Part shown: piece by piece, positions 1 to 13,000 of the stretch
Numbering within the stretch: the first letter of the stretch is position 1
Layout of the letters: each line of letters begins with the position of its first letter
NCBI RefSeq assembly: GCF_965638725.1
Contig: NC_134949.1
Location: 108,544,586 to 108,608,585 of the forward strand
DNA length: 64,000 nucleotides
Direction of reading: 5' to 3'
Origin: Aptenodytes patagonicus
Lineage: Eukaryota; Chordata; Aves; Sphenisciformes; Spheniscidae
Notes under the pieces: model-generated
What the model was told of the DNA's origin: nothing
Databases searched by the model: none
The model's input: only the letters and a program-made list of their open reading frames with translations
Made by a program: the position numbers and the translations under genes

Positions 1-3000
1 CATGGAGAGTCACTTTGAAGGTCTCCTCTTCTTATAGGGTACTTGCTGCTGCGCTTGTAGCTGCTGCTGCTTCATATAAACCTAGAGGATTTGCAGCATT
101 TCAAAGTCCAGTCTTATGCTGCCCCATGAAAACTCATCTTCCATGAGCACAGTGGTTTTTGAAACTACCTTTTCAATCTTTCTGATGTTTTTGAATATAT
201 AACCTGATATTTATGTCTTGTATGATTTAATTATAGAGCTCAGGTTATAGCACACCCTCCATTTTGCAGTATTCTCTCTTCTGCTACTTTGTAAGTAACT
301 GAAAAAAAAAAAAATCATTTTGACAGTTAAAGTACCCTTAGCTTTTTCTGGAACAGATTTCAGTTTCCGGAATGTAAAGAACAGATGCTCCTGTTGACTT
401 GTGCTTTGAGTTCTATGTGTTGGGGGAGAGGAGGAGGAGGGGTACTTAGGCATTATACTAAAAACACTTTCAGAGTTCATCTTGTGTCAGTTTTCCCTGA
501 TCCTGCAGGTTTCGGTACCACTGAGGGGTCCTATCCATGAGTTATCCTCAGTTTTTTCCCTGTGTTTGCCATATGTTGCTTGCTTGTTAAGAGTAATTAA
601 ATATAAATGATGAAAATAAGCTAGGAATAGGCAAGTGTCCTACCAGAAATCAATGAAGAAATTAGACTTTTTTTCTTTTGTGAAAACAGTAACACTTTGC
701 CTTCAAATGGCTCTTCATCCAGGAGTCTTAAAGCTTGTCAAGTACCAATGTCTCCTTTCAGAGATGGACAGATGCATGGCCAAAATTCCTTCCACGGAGT
801 ACAAGAAAAGTTCTAAAAACCACCTCTGTAGTCACTAATCCATGTGGCCCCCCTATTAAAGGCACTGGATAGTGCTTAGGAACCTGGAACTGTTGGAGGA
901 GTATGGAACACACAAGCATAGATAGTAAGTCTTCTACCTTTTTCCCTTGGATATACTCCTTCCGTGTTCAAGAAGGATCTCTGACTGCCTTTGGGATAGC
1001 CTGCACACTTGTTTTACTCTTCCGGATCTCTGCTGAGATTATCAGTGAGGATGCCAGCACTAATTGTGATGGGTTTTTGTTTGTGATCTGGATACCTGCC
1101 CATTAGGAAATGAATTGGAACAACTTGGTCTTTTAGGGATTAAGCTGAGAGAGAAAAACAATCTGTCAGTTTCAATCAATGCTTAATTCATATTTTTGCA
1201 TTGTACAAGAGTTAATTTCCTAAAGTCCAGATTCTGAAATCACTGAGAATAACATCTGTGGATTTCAATGGGAGTTTTGCAAGAGCAAAGGCTGTGTTTC
1301 ACACAAACAGGGAAACATGACTGCAGCAGTGCAAGGTAATGCAAAATTTGAGTGGGCTACTTCTAGAAGGTTCTCCTTACTGTTTTCCTGGAGGAAAAAC
1401 AGTTTGTCCAAGACTTGACAGACCTGAAGTCCGGGGGTCTATAAGGCATCCTTTAAGGGCAACGCTGTGTCTTGTACTTTATGCTTGATTTTGTGGTGGT
1501 TTTTTTTTTTTTAATTAAATTCTTAATTAATTTTTTTTAATTAAAAATCTAGAGACTAGCTTATCTTCTGGAAAACGCCTGTTTTTGCAGTTTTGCAACA
1601 ACGTTTGCTTTTAACTAAGAAAATGTTAAGCAGAAGTTTGAATCTTCTCTTATCTTTATTTGTCCCTGGTTTTGCTTCTTTCTTTGTTTCTATGTATGAG
1701 AATGTGCCTTTGGAGCAGGGGTTGATTTAGCAGGCATTTCACAGATCACCTTCTGTTGTTTTATGGGCCACCAGCAGCCTATGAACTAAGGGCTGAAAAA
1801 CAATTTAATACACTGGGCTGGAGCCTTCTCCCTGTTTTACCATGCAGAACAGCAGGACAAAATTTTGGCCTGATGTTCAAAACTGGAGAGAAATAGAGGG
1901 AGAGATTTGGCTGACCACATCTGTTAGTGTGCCCTGATTTCTTGGCTAGTGGATAATGGCCAGCTCATTCCCTGCACAACTAGAGGATTTGCTGCATAGG
2001 CTGAGATGTCTACTGGAAGACACACGCACTGTTCTGTATGTCCTCATGGCTGTTTCCCTATGTCATAGGCAGTCTTTGATCCATAAGTAGTAAGCATTGT
2101 TTTATAATTAAGTTCCTGATTCACAGACCTGGTTATCTGTTTGTTGGGGTATTAATTTTCTTTCTCTTTCTTTTAAAGCATTCTGGATACTGGGGCAGCT
2201 CCCTGGAATTTTAATTATTTTCTTCTTCATGAGCAGGTCACTTTGCTAAATCACTAAGATTTAGAAAATGTTCCTAGACCTTCAGATACTCAGAGTCCCT
2301 GGTATTACTACTACAATATGCACCTTTATTGTACTATTTTTCAAACTATAAGCACATCAATGAATTTCCAGGATGGTTGTTTCTGTTGAAGACCTATTTT
2401 CAGTGCTCAAAAGGGATGATGGTTTCTCACTGTTGAGTTGGGAGATCAGGCAGGGAGGAGGTCACAGTGTTAATGAAAGCAAAAGCAGAACAGATCCCTT
2501 TGGCTATTTCCCTCGATCCCTTCCCTAAGTTCAGGAGATTTCAAATCAAGGGAAATCCTCAGCAGGGGAAACCTGAGGATCGGTATGGTAAAAGTAGGAT
2601 GGATGGTCTTCCTTGTTAAAACCCTGGGAAGCTGTGAATTTCCTAGCATCTGTGTGATTGTTCTCTTCTGTGCCTAGCAGTGTGTAATGCTTCCCTGCTT
2701 CATAACTGGAAATCACCATCCATCTTAGATGTAGTAATCCTCCAGTGGAAAGAAAACTGACGAGCCTTGCCTGGAAAAAACAGCTCTTTCAGCTAGTCAT
2801 ACCCTTTAAAATCATAAAGATAGACAGCTGGATGAATAGTTTAAGGAGCAGAAGCTTAGAAAATTGTCATGTGCACTCACATACTGTGTCATGTCTTCTG
2901 ATTATGTAGAGTCAATCCTTGCTGCTCCTATGTTTTATATTCTGGAATTGAATCAGGAAGTTATGGGTTATTTTGAATCTATATGTAACTTCTTTCAATG

Positions 3001-4399
3001 TCATCGTTTAGCCAAGATGGAATGGACTAAAATATATTCAGACTACAGATCCTGGTATATTAAACCTTAGACTGATTAGGTCACTAAGAATAGCTGCTTG
3101 AAGTGTAGTGGTTTCTCTTTTTTGATATTTTGATATTATTGATTATTTTTGATAATTTTGATATTATTTGCCCATCTTTCTAGATGGGCAAATATCTAAA
3201 AAAATAACTGAATATCAGATAAAGTATCAGTGGCAGGAAGACAGATTGTATTAATACGGTTGCAGTCATGCATAAGAAAAAATATTACAGAAGGTAAACG
3301 CAGAAACAATTGAGGTGATCACAGGTTTATTGTCTCTTACTTATGTGTTTTGGTTTTTTTTTACAGTACATAAATTCTGTTTTAAGTTCTGCCTGGTAAG
3401 ATATACGAGGACTAATCATTTTCCTGTGATCATCAGATCCTTTCAGCAAGTATCTATAACTTAAACATACCTTGATGGGTTTTAGACATATTAACAGTCA
3501 ACATGACCTACAAACTGATTTGATCTGATGGCCTAAAAAATAATTTAAATGAAAGACTGTATTTAAGAATTGTCAGAAGGCAAGTCCAATGTGAAGTTCA
3601 ATGTAAATCTGTCCATTTTCTGGAGGAAACTCCTTCATTATTAAGGGTAATACTTCCCACCACCCCCACCCTGCAAACTCTGTTCAGATACTTACTGCAA
3701 ACCTGATTCTCTGCTTATAATTGTCTTTGGAAAGATTCCCTACCCTCCAACACTCAATTTTTGTATCACTGGCTTACAAGTCTGGGCCCCATTGACTTTT
3801 CAAGCTCTGGGTCAGGCCCTGAGTGGCTTTGCCTGCTTCTGAAGAACTCAGCTGAAAATTAAAATCTTTATATTATTAGGATTAAGTGGGTCTTTTCTCC
3901 ATCTATGCCTAGACTAAAGAGCATCTTTAAAGTTCTGGTTATTCTCTTGCAGAGAAGGGATTCAGTTGCTGAGCTCCCTCCTCTCAGCCCTTTAACTTGA
4001 AAATCTGCAGAGGAGGAGGAGGGCTAGGAGTCAGCATCCCCAAATGGTCCTGCACCAGGGCTGGCCCTTGACTGTCAATACAGCGCCTTTGGGCACCTCC
4101 TGTTGCATTGCTAGAAGTCTCTAGTTAAAGGCCCGTTCTCAGATTTTATCTTCCTGACCTCATCCCTATCCAAGCTTCCTCTTTCAGCTGAGATTCTGGG
4201 AAACCCAAAGAGGCTGTTTCCTGAATACCATAGTAGATGTAGGGAAAGCTGTACCATACTCCCCATTTCCCCAGCACATAGATGAAACCAAAGCTTTACT
4301 TGTTTGTTCAGCTCTGTTTACAAACTAGGGTTGGCCATGAGAGAATAGTTTTAGTAACTGGTAACTGCTCTTTCTTTCTTTCCTTCCCCACCCCGCCCC
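1..4399. other. Intergenic DNA, no gene seen
   Basis: AT-rich non-coding sequence. The open frames are short (under 70 codons), lack flanking splice sites and resemble nothing I know. Visible structure is limited to A/T tracts, an AATTAA-rich stretch near 1,510-1,545, and the tandem TTGATATT-like units with a hairpin near 3,120-3,195. By human gene order, the next gene on this side would be HTR1F, but none of it is visible here. Confidence 0.7.
3165..3194. repeat. Perfect 13-bp hairpin
   Basis: The arm TATTTGCCCATCT (3165-3177) is followed by the loop TTCT and the exact reverse complement AGATGGGCAAATA (3182-3194). It directly follows imperfect repeats of TTGATATT at 3,121-3,166. No role can be assigned. 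Confidence 0.8.
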
Positions 4400-4452
4400 G
4401 TTGTGGTTTAACCCGGCAGGCAGCTAAACACCATGCAGCCGTTCGCTCACTC
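4400..4452 (-). repeat. Truncated 3' LTR terminus (53 bp)
   Basis: It aligns with 5683-5735 with only a few mismatches and then stops abruptly, continuing into gag-like sequence at 4453. It marks the distal end of the provirus remnant. Confidence 0.75.
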
Positions 4453-4966
4453 ATGTGCACCTGACTTCATCTGGATCTTTGGATAACTGTTTGTTGTTCA
4501 GGTCATCATAAATCACCTCCAGCGTGGCTAATTCCCTCAGATACTGGATACCTCTCTCCATGGTGGTCCACTTGCCTGGGTGACATACATCATCTTCCTT
4601 GAAGGGATACCTTTCCTTCACGCCTGACAGGAGTTGCCTCCAGAGGCTGAGGGCTTGTGTCCCTTTTCCTGTCACTTTGTCAATGCCCCCTTCCCTAGAA
4701 AGGGATCCCAGCTGCTTGGCTTCCCTACCCTCTAATTCCAGGCTACTGGCCCCATTATCCCAGCATCGGAGCAGCCAGGTGGCAATGTGCTTGCCTGGAC
4801 GATGGCTGAAATCTTTTCGCATGTCTTGCAGCTCGCTCAGGGACAGGGATCGGGTGGTTACCGTCTCATTTATGGGTTCTGCCTCTTCCTCTTCCTGTTC
4901 TTGTGATGGCCCTGGTTTATCTTCATCCCTTACTAAATGAATTGATTTTCTTGTGTATAGAGGCAA
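4453..4966 (-). pseudogene. gag remnant of the ERVL-type element
   Basis: An open frame of about 171 codons, acidic at the N-terminal side (PSQEQEEEEAE) and with a KDPDEV tail. It matches the style of avian ERVL gag that I remember. In intact elements gag is much longer and is followed by pol. Here the frame runs straight into the LTR end. A different frame upstream (4967-5060) also looks gag-like, so a frameshift or internal break is likely near 4,966. It is a degraded fragment with no expected function. Confidence 0.6.
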
Positions 4967-5681
4967 CTGAAACCAGCACGGGTTTGTTCTCTGGTTCAGC
5001 TGCAGTGCCTGTCGTGGTGGTTGGAGTAGCCGCAGTGCCTGTTGCTGGGGTTGATCTCTAGATGGTATTCTTATTTAAGGTTAAACAATTATTTAAGACC
5101 TGAACCACATTCAGGAGACATAGCAATAGGAACATGCTGGTTTGAACATCCCAAGGATATTCAAAATTCTAACGAGCTGTTGTAACTAGCCTGAAGGAGA
5201 AAGGGAAGGTGAAGGAGTGGAGGAAAGTGCCCCCCCCGCCTTCCCCATAGATTGGTTCCCTGAGGAGAAAAGGTAAAAGGTGTAATTATTAATAGTTTCC
5301 AAAAGATGGCTCCCAAGGTACGGAGATGACAGCAATGCCAAGTATAAATACAAAAGTACAGATACAAAAATTAGTCTCATGATCAATAATTTTATCATAT
5401 CATAAACCAGTAGTGTTACACAGTGCAGCAAAATGATATCCTTGATCCAGCTCCCAGAGGTGATAAACAGCACAAGAGGGAACGTATACTGCAAGCAAGG
5501 TGTTACAGAACACAACTTTGAGAGCAAACACGACAGCTTTGAGAGTAAATTAATCAACATTGTGACCAGTGACTATTAAACCAATATGATGAATGTTTAT
5601 AACAAATTTGCCTTAACATGCTCTGGTCAGATCTGTCATTATCTCAACGCTTCGTGCCCCATGTTGGCTACCAAAAGGACT
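4967..5681 (-). mobile_element. ERVL-type leader region
   Basis: The stretch between the 5' LTR and the gag remnant. It has no sustained frame apart from the short gag-like stretch in another frame at 4967-5060. Its position fits a retroviral untranslated leader. A C8 run occurs near 5,231-5,238. Confidence 0.55.
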
Positions 5682-6240
5682 TGTTGTGGTTTAACCCGGC
5701 AGGCAGCTAAACACCACACAGCCGTTCACTCACTCCCCCCCTCCCAGTGGGATGGGGGAGAGAGTTGGGGAAAAAAAAAAGAGTAAAATTCATGGGTTGA
5801 GATGAAGGCAGTTTAATAGGACAGAAAAGGAAGGGAAAATAATAATGATTAAAAACCATACAAAATAAGTGATGCAAAACGCAATTGCTCACCACCCACT
5901 TGACCGATGCCCAGCCAGTTCCCGAGCGCTGGTCACCACCCCCCCAGCCAACTCCCCCCAGTGTATGTACTGAGCGTGACGTCACATGGTATGGGATATC
6001 CCTGTGGCCAGTTTGGGTCAGCTGTCCTGGCTGTGCCCCCTCCCAGCTTCTTGTGCACCTCCAGCCTTCTCAGTCGGTAGAGCATGGGAAGCTGAAAAGT
6101 CCTTAACTAGTGTAAGCACTACTTAGCAACAACTAAATCACGGGTGTGTTAGCAACATTATTCTCATCCTAAATCCAGCACACAGCACTGTACCAGCTAC
6201 TAGGAAGAAAACTAACTCTATCCCAGCCGAAACCAGAACA
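5682..6240 (-). repeat. 5' LTR of the ERVL-type element
   Basis: This 559-bp LTR has TG...CA ends when read on the minus strand: it starts TGTTCTGGTTTCGGCTGG at 6240 and ends AACCACAACA at 5682. A CRE-like GTGACGTCA site lies near 5,976-5,984, where an LTR promoter would sit. An A/T-rich part follows, with a poly(A)-signal-like ATTAAA around 5,810-5,815. A TGG-initiated segment about 8 nt inside the element is a possible primer-binding site. I could not find a clear target-site duplication. Confidence 0.8.
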
Positions 6241-7023
6241 CTCCCCCAAATCCACGTCTGGTTAGTGTCATTTTGGAAGGAGAATGTTTTCTGCTTCTTT
6301 GGAAAATTCCCTCTACTTGTATAATTCACAAAATGACAACCTCTTTCCAAAGCCATTTGAGTGTCAGATCTGTGCTCAGATACTCTGTCACTATGACCCA
6401 CTTCTCCACCACAGACAGCCAAACACAGAGATGTATCAAGAGCTGGAAAACAGATCTGTTAACAGTACAGAGGTTTCCATTTATTTGTCAAGTCCTTCTT
6501 CATTTCTTATCGTGAGAGTCATGATGACCAAACCAGCTTTTTTTTCCATGTGAAAGATAACAGGGCATCTGCAATTTAACCTGGTAAATAACTGTGTGTG
6601 TGTTGGAAACGATTGCAAGAAGGTTTGTGTGATCAGAGGATCATTCGAACTGATGCGAGAGTGCCGATTCCTTTAAAGAGAGGGTCAGAAAGGAAATTCT
6701 TGGATTTTTTCCCCTCGAATTAACACACACTGATCTTTGCTCCCTTTCAGTGCAGGAGGTTTACAGGGGGAGGAAAATGGAAGTGTGGAGAGCTTAGTCT
6801 GGTAATAGACTCAAGAACAGTATCCAGCTGTTTTGAACATTAGTGCTGACCCTTAAATTAAGATATTGATTCAGCATGAATTTAGTAAAGTGGCACTGCA
6901 ACTGTTGAACTTTGAGCTGAACACACACACACTCTCTCTATGCGACACCTGGGTTGGGGTGTTTTTTCTGACAAGTTGCTTGCACAGTCTGGAAGTTTGG
7001 AAGCACTGCTATTGTGATCTAGT

Positions 7024-7039
7024 AATCACTATAGTGATT
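7024..7039. repeat. 16-bp perfect palindrome
   Basis: AATCACTATAGTGATT equals its own reverse complement. It is short and may be chance. Confidence 0.6.
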
Positions 7040-10000
7040 TAGTGCCCCCTTTTTGGCTATAGTTAAGTTCTATTCAGTATTTAAAGTTCTCTTTCTGCCA
7101 TAGGTCTGCACAACAAACAATCAGTGCTGACCAGTGCTTGTTCATGTTCGTAACAGCTGTCCTACTGCTTGTAGAAAGTGAAGAATTGTACACCATGCAA
7201 AATACCACTCTCTCCTTGCCCTTGACTCTTCAATATGAGAAGTCTTTTGAATGGTTCACTGGCACTTCTGTGACTTGGCTACTTCTTAAGCATTTGATTC
7301 CTTAAGTGCTCTCCTTGCAAAATGAATAGTCACAGTGGCGGCACACGAAATGACAGTGTGGGTAGAAACCTGATGGGGAGCCAGAACCATATTTGCCAAC
7401 AGGTGTTTGGAAAGTCTCGCTGGTTACGGCTAAAAGTCTTGCTAAATTTTGCTAAGGGAGAAGCTAAAAATGTGCAACTCCCTAGCAGAAGTATCTTTTA
7501 TTGCCCTCTCCCCATACCTTTCTGGGCAGAAAATGTGGAAGAAACTACCATGTAACAGCTTCCATTCACCAACTGGACCTAAAGGAGAAGCTAGAGCTAG
7601 CAAAAATTTGGCTAAGTTAGCTGCACTGGGGAAGGACGCACTGCTTAGGAGGAAGGCATAAGCCACATGCGCAGATTGCTCTCGGGAACATCTACCTTGA
7701 AGTGGTGATCCTAGTACAATGGACCAGATTTTCAATAACAATAACTGTGAATGTCCCTGACTGCATTAGAGCTGGGACTGACTTGGATCAAGTGTTTACA
7801 GAGCACTTAGCTCATCTTAAAATGACGTTGCTAGGTGCTACTGTGATTAGAATAAATACTGTATTGAAAACTGGGTGGACAAAGAGTTGTAATTGTGGTG
7901 CAATTAATTGAGATGGATTAACTATACTCACAGGTTTATTGGCTTATGCTCAATGAGATAGAAATGAATGTAATTAGCTAAACATCGTGAGTGAAGATAC
8001 TTTTCTTCTCAGTGAGCAATATGCTCTTCTGAGAGCAATTATGACTTAGTTCTGCAAGACGCCAAATAAATATGGCTTTGAGACCACTGATGATGTTTAA
8101 GACTTTGGAGGATTGAACTCTTTGTATTCAGAACATCCTCAAAGGCTTAGATTTTAGCCCATGAGAAAAATCAGTTTGTCCTGTTGTTCTTTCACTACTT
8201 TTACCATAGATAGGTACATGAGACACTTCTATCAGAGGATTAAATTAAATACTTAGAGGCTAATTCTCTCAGCTTTACTGAGGTAGTCAACTTGATTTAT
8301 TGTTCTTGGCTTATACAGATAGCAATTCTCACCAGAGTTAACTTATTCTCTTAACAGGTGTTCACATAATTAAACTGGATTTTTATCGCAATTAAGTACT
8401 CCTTATAAAACATCAAGCTTTTCCTGTTTGCCAGGAATCATTCATATTTTAAACCAGTGTATGAGAGCAGTAAAGGTATTGGGGGCAGGGGAGGAAATGG
8501 CTTAAGAGCGGTGGAGAGAAGTTTTATTCCTTAGAGCATCTGACCTCTGCACATGGGCAGTCCTGGTTCTTCGACAGTCTGTCACACTGAAGTCTGGATG
8601 TTGGTTCCCTCAACATCTCACCCCCGTTTTCCCTCTGCTGAGATGGTGCTTCTGTTGCACAGATAAAACTGTGTTGCACTACATGTTCCCCTGCATTATT
8701 ACCCCTTCAAAAGTTATGGCGATGAGTGGCTATTTGCACTTATAATACCCATGAGGGAAGCTGGTAAAGAAAGGATCAGTGCCTATTGTGCTACGCACTG
8801 TGTATTTGTATAAACAACCTCTTAGGGCACTATGAAGATTTCATGGAAAAGGTCTCAAGACAAGTCAGGTAATCTGGGGAAAGGAGAGAAATCTCCACCT
8901 GCAAGAAATGCCTCTGACAATGAAATTATGGAAAACAGGGCCACTTTAGGCATGTTATAGCCTGAGACAGTTGACTGCTATACCTTGAGTAGCTTCCTGA
9001 AACGCTGTGTTCATGTCCCAAAAAACAGCGTTAGGTTTATGCTTTCTTGCTTTAAAAATACAGATGGTGTTTTCATACGCCTCTCTTTCCAACACCGCAC
9101 CTCTTAAAACCTTATCTGAAGACGCTTGTTTTTCTGGGGAGATGGAGAAACATTTTATAGGCATGTGGCTGGGTTGCTTCTGAACTGATGATGCTAATGG
9201 TGCGGAGAAGTGTTAATGGCTCTTCAGAGCTCCAGAGGAGGGAAGGTTTCACTGAGCAAATGTGTATATAGGCCTATTATGTGTAACGTGGATGTCCTGG
9301 ATCTGCTTTATGGCCAATGGAGAGAAACAGGCACTTCTTGTTGCAATTCATCTCATCTGGGAAAAAAAGTAGTCTAAAATGGGTCAGATAATTGGGCCCT
9401 GAAGTACTTATTTCTCACTGTTGATTATGAAGAGAGTCTAAGGTGACAGGCTCAGCTGCTGACATCTTCGCTGTAAATTTTTAAAGTTAAGTGAAATAAA
9501 TCAGCCTTGGAAATAAATGGGAAATGAATCCCACTTTGGCCATAAACGTAATTTTGTTCCTGTTCTTGACTCTTTTGACTTTAATAACTGGGCTGTTTTA
9601 CGTACTTCCCTCCACCCCGAAGTATCCACCCTACACTGGCTAGAGGATTAAAACCAAGCAAGTCCCGATAACAATGAGTCTTTCCACTGACTTCTCTGCC
9701 TTTGTATCTTTCTTACAGTCTGTTAGTTTTTTGTATTGTAGGGGGTTTTTTTTGGTTGATTGGTTTATTTGTTTGAACAAATGAATTCCCTTGAGTCCTG
9801 GAAACATTTTAGAATTAAATGGATTTGGAGGTGATGGTTTTATCTCTGTGGTCGGTGGGCATTAGCATAACCCTTGCCTGTCCTGGAGGCCAGGGACCAG
9901 GAAGCATCAAATGGTTCTGGGCACAGCTGAAACAGTGTCTGTTGAAATACCGATCTGCGTCTGGCATTCGAGACTGAGACCTGAATGAACCTGCCACAGT

Positions 10001-13000
10001 CCCGTGCGTTGTCAGGTCTCCAATGGACTGAGCTCACACCACACCTTCTCCCCTGCTGCGCTCTGTGCTCAGCTGCTTTTATTTTGTAGTCAAACCTGGA
10101 AAAATACGTATTACTGAGAGAGAACGTTTGATGTGCAAACAGATGTGTGCACATGTGCACAGGCACTCACACAAAATGTGACTGCAGAAGCCTTGTTTCA
10201 CTGAGAACCTAAGCTAGTTGTTTGTTAGCTCTCGTTTGTTTTTTTTTGTTGTGGTTTTTCTTTTTCTAGGAGGAAAACAGGGTGGGGAAGAAAAAAAAGC
10301 AAAGGTGGTAGTGCAGTAAATGTAATCATGAGGGCAATGCAATGCCATAGTGCTGTGCCCATTTTCTGAACGTGACCATGTGAAGAAACAGCCTGTGTCA
10401 GTGGAGCATTTTGCAGCACTTTGCTTGCTGTTTGGGGTTGCCACCTGCTGGTAAAAATACTGCATAGCTTGTTTTCTCATCTTCCTGGAAGGAGACAAAA
10501 GTACAAATGAGCTGCACAAGTACATGAGTATTATTTTTCTGATTAAATTATTTCTTTTTTTTTTTTTCCTTGAGTGTGGCTATAGTTATTGTGTTTCTCA
10601 AATACAGTTTGTGTGGTTTTAGTGTTCTCATCTTTTGCAGATTATGCAAATCTCCAAATATTCAAAGAGCAATGTTTAAATTGTGTAAATTGCCAAGGCC
10701 CAGTTCTCATTTATTGCATTTTCTTAACTACTGTAACAATCGGTTTTTCAAAGGGGCCTAAAGGACCTGAATTTTGCAATCCCGTTAAAACTCAAGGGTT
10801 TCAAATTGCCTACAGTGGCTTTGGAGAACTCATCCTGAAATGCATTTCAAAAGCTAGTCAGGACAAAAAAAAGCATTTTTGTGCCCAGAGTTGAATTCAG
10901 CATGCAAAGACACCATATATTGCACAGCCTTTATTTTGCCCAAGGAAGATGCCTTTCTTGTTCATTTTTCAATTTTTCAATATAACATCCTCCAGAGCGT
11001 AACTGAGATGATACTAGGAGGTAGGTGCTCTGGATTTCCTCCCAGAATTAAGTGTGACTGCTGTTGTTTCTGTCTCAAGCTCAAGCACACAACTTTTGGT
11101 GATTGGCAAGTTGCCATATTAATAGTGCTACTGTAGTAGCTGCCCATGTACATGTTCCTGCTCTGTCGGCTCCCTTTGCGTACACGACCTCTGCTAGCTT
11201 GAAGATCTTATGCACCATATAGCGTTAAAAGCTTGCACCTCTGCTGTTCGAATTCAGAGACGTGTAGCAAATGTGCCAGGGGGTGAGGAGATGTTCTTTG
11301 CTCAGAAAGGTGCAAGGACCCTACAGGAAATGCTGCTTGTGTGTGCTACAGCTCTGTGCTGACCACTGCCGGTCACCCCGGACCTGCTGGTTGAAGCAGG
11401 TCAGCTTCAAAAAACAGGCGACTGGGACGCCCGGGGAGGGGGCAGTGGTGGCGATGGAGTTTGGCCCTTTGCTAGCCCTGCAGCGAGGGGGATGTGCATA
11501 GGAGGGGGCGGCTTGAGGATCCTATTGCTTTCTAAGTGATTACTTGTAAGTCCCAGCTTAGCGTTGCCAGCCTGTTTCAGGAACTAATCTCGTTGTCTTT
11601 CGCATAACGTGTACTTTTGCACAGTACAATAATTATCAGCTATCTCCTGGCAATTAATAATTTAAACCCCTGTAGAGCGTGTGCCATTTGCTGCTTGAGC
11701 AAAGATTTGATGACTTGTGAAGTGGGAGCTGGGTATGGGTGAGGTCCGAGACCTCCTGTGGCAACCGCAGGGAAAGGGAGACAATTCAAAGGACTTGTGT
11801 AAGGACCTGCAGGTCAGATGCTTGAAGGGTACTTGCCGTGGCAGGGTGGTTTTATTGAAGGCCATGAAGTCTGTGCTGCCTGGTCCTGCTCCACGCCGTT
11901 GTACATGTCTGTCGTTTGCCCCTAACAGGCACAAAAGTAATTCTCAGATGGATCTGTGCGTATGGGCTCATGAGGGTGGTTCTGCAAGGTGACCTGCTTT
12001 CCCTCCTCTCCTTTCTGCGTGGCTATAGGGAGAGGGAGGACACAGGGTTCCCTCTGTTTGGTTTTTTTTTTTTTTTTGGCCCTCCCTCCAGTTGGTGAAA
12101 GGGTTGTTTCCACTTCTCTCCCCACCTCCCCTGTTGACGTGTGTGGGGACTGGAGGCAGGGCAAGTGACTCCTTGGCCTTCAGCTTTGTTTCTTTCAAGG
12201 CATTATAATAAATATCTATTCCCTTCCCTGATGACAAATTGGTTGAGTTATAGCCAGGTTTCCCTGTTGTTAAGGCTGCCCAGCCTTTTGTCTGATAGCG
12301 TGTAGCTTGTAGTTATTTATAGCTGTCAGACTTTGACAATTCAGGATGAAATTTTTCATGGTTAGTGGGAGTCTCAGACGAATTTTTATGGGCAGTTTCA
12401 CCAATTCCACTTTTTATAGGAGAAGAGCAAGGGAAAATACTTCGATCATGTTTAAAAAAAACAACAAACCAAACAAAAAAACCTCTCTCTTGAATTGCTT
12501 TTATTTTGTCCCCATGATTAAAATTTGGGGTTTGGATTTTCTTTTGTCAGAGAGAGGTGTTTTAACGTATCTTTGAAAACTGGCCTGTGCTTGGTCAATG
12601 AAATAGCATTGAAAAACTGTAGTTTGCTCTAAAAAAACAAACGTTTTCTGGAGGTTAAAAGGATGCAATAATGAACATTTATGAATCTTCCTTCTTGAAG
12701 AAGGTGAGGAGGCTGCAGCAGTGATGATAAGCCAGAGGTATGGGGATAAATGAGGTAGGGGCAGACTGGAGAAAATAGGTCAAAAAGGGTTCAAACGTAT
12801 AAAGAATCAGCAGTGGTGAAGACCGTGTGTGTTAATGCCACTAAAGCCTTATTCAGGATATGTTTATTTTGAAGAGGTTAGATGAAGGTATCCTTAATTT
12901 TGAGATATCTGCATTTTGAGTATTTGACTTTGCAGATATGGTGTGTGCCTAGGCTAGAGCGGATAATTGTTTTGATTTGCTTGTAACTAGTAGGTCTATG

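Larger units (their letters stand above)
4400..6240 (-). mobile_element. ERVL-type endogenous retrovirus remnant
   Basis: A broken provirus in antisense orientation. In its own direction it has a full 5' LTR (6240-5682), a leader (5681-4967), a gag remnant (4966-4453) and only the last 53 bp of the 3' LTR (4452-4400). The terminal segment of both LTRs shares the sequence GTTTAACCCGGCAGGCAGC. Pol, most of gag and over 90% of the 3' LTR are missing, so one deletion probably joined gag to the end of the 3' LTR. I recognise the LTR as a common bird ERVL-type family from memory. The family name would need a repeat library search. It is not capable of coding for a virus. Confidence 0.85.

Noticed and set aside
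4599-4940. + strand 113-codon frame
   Set aside because: Antisense shadow of the gag remnant.
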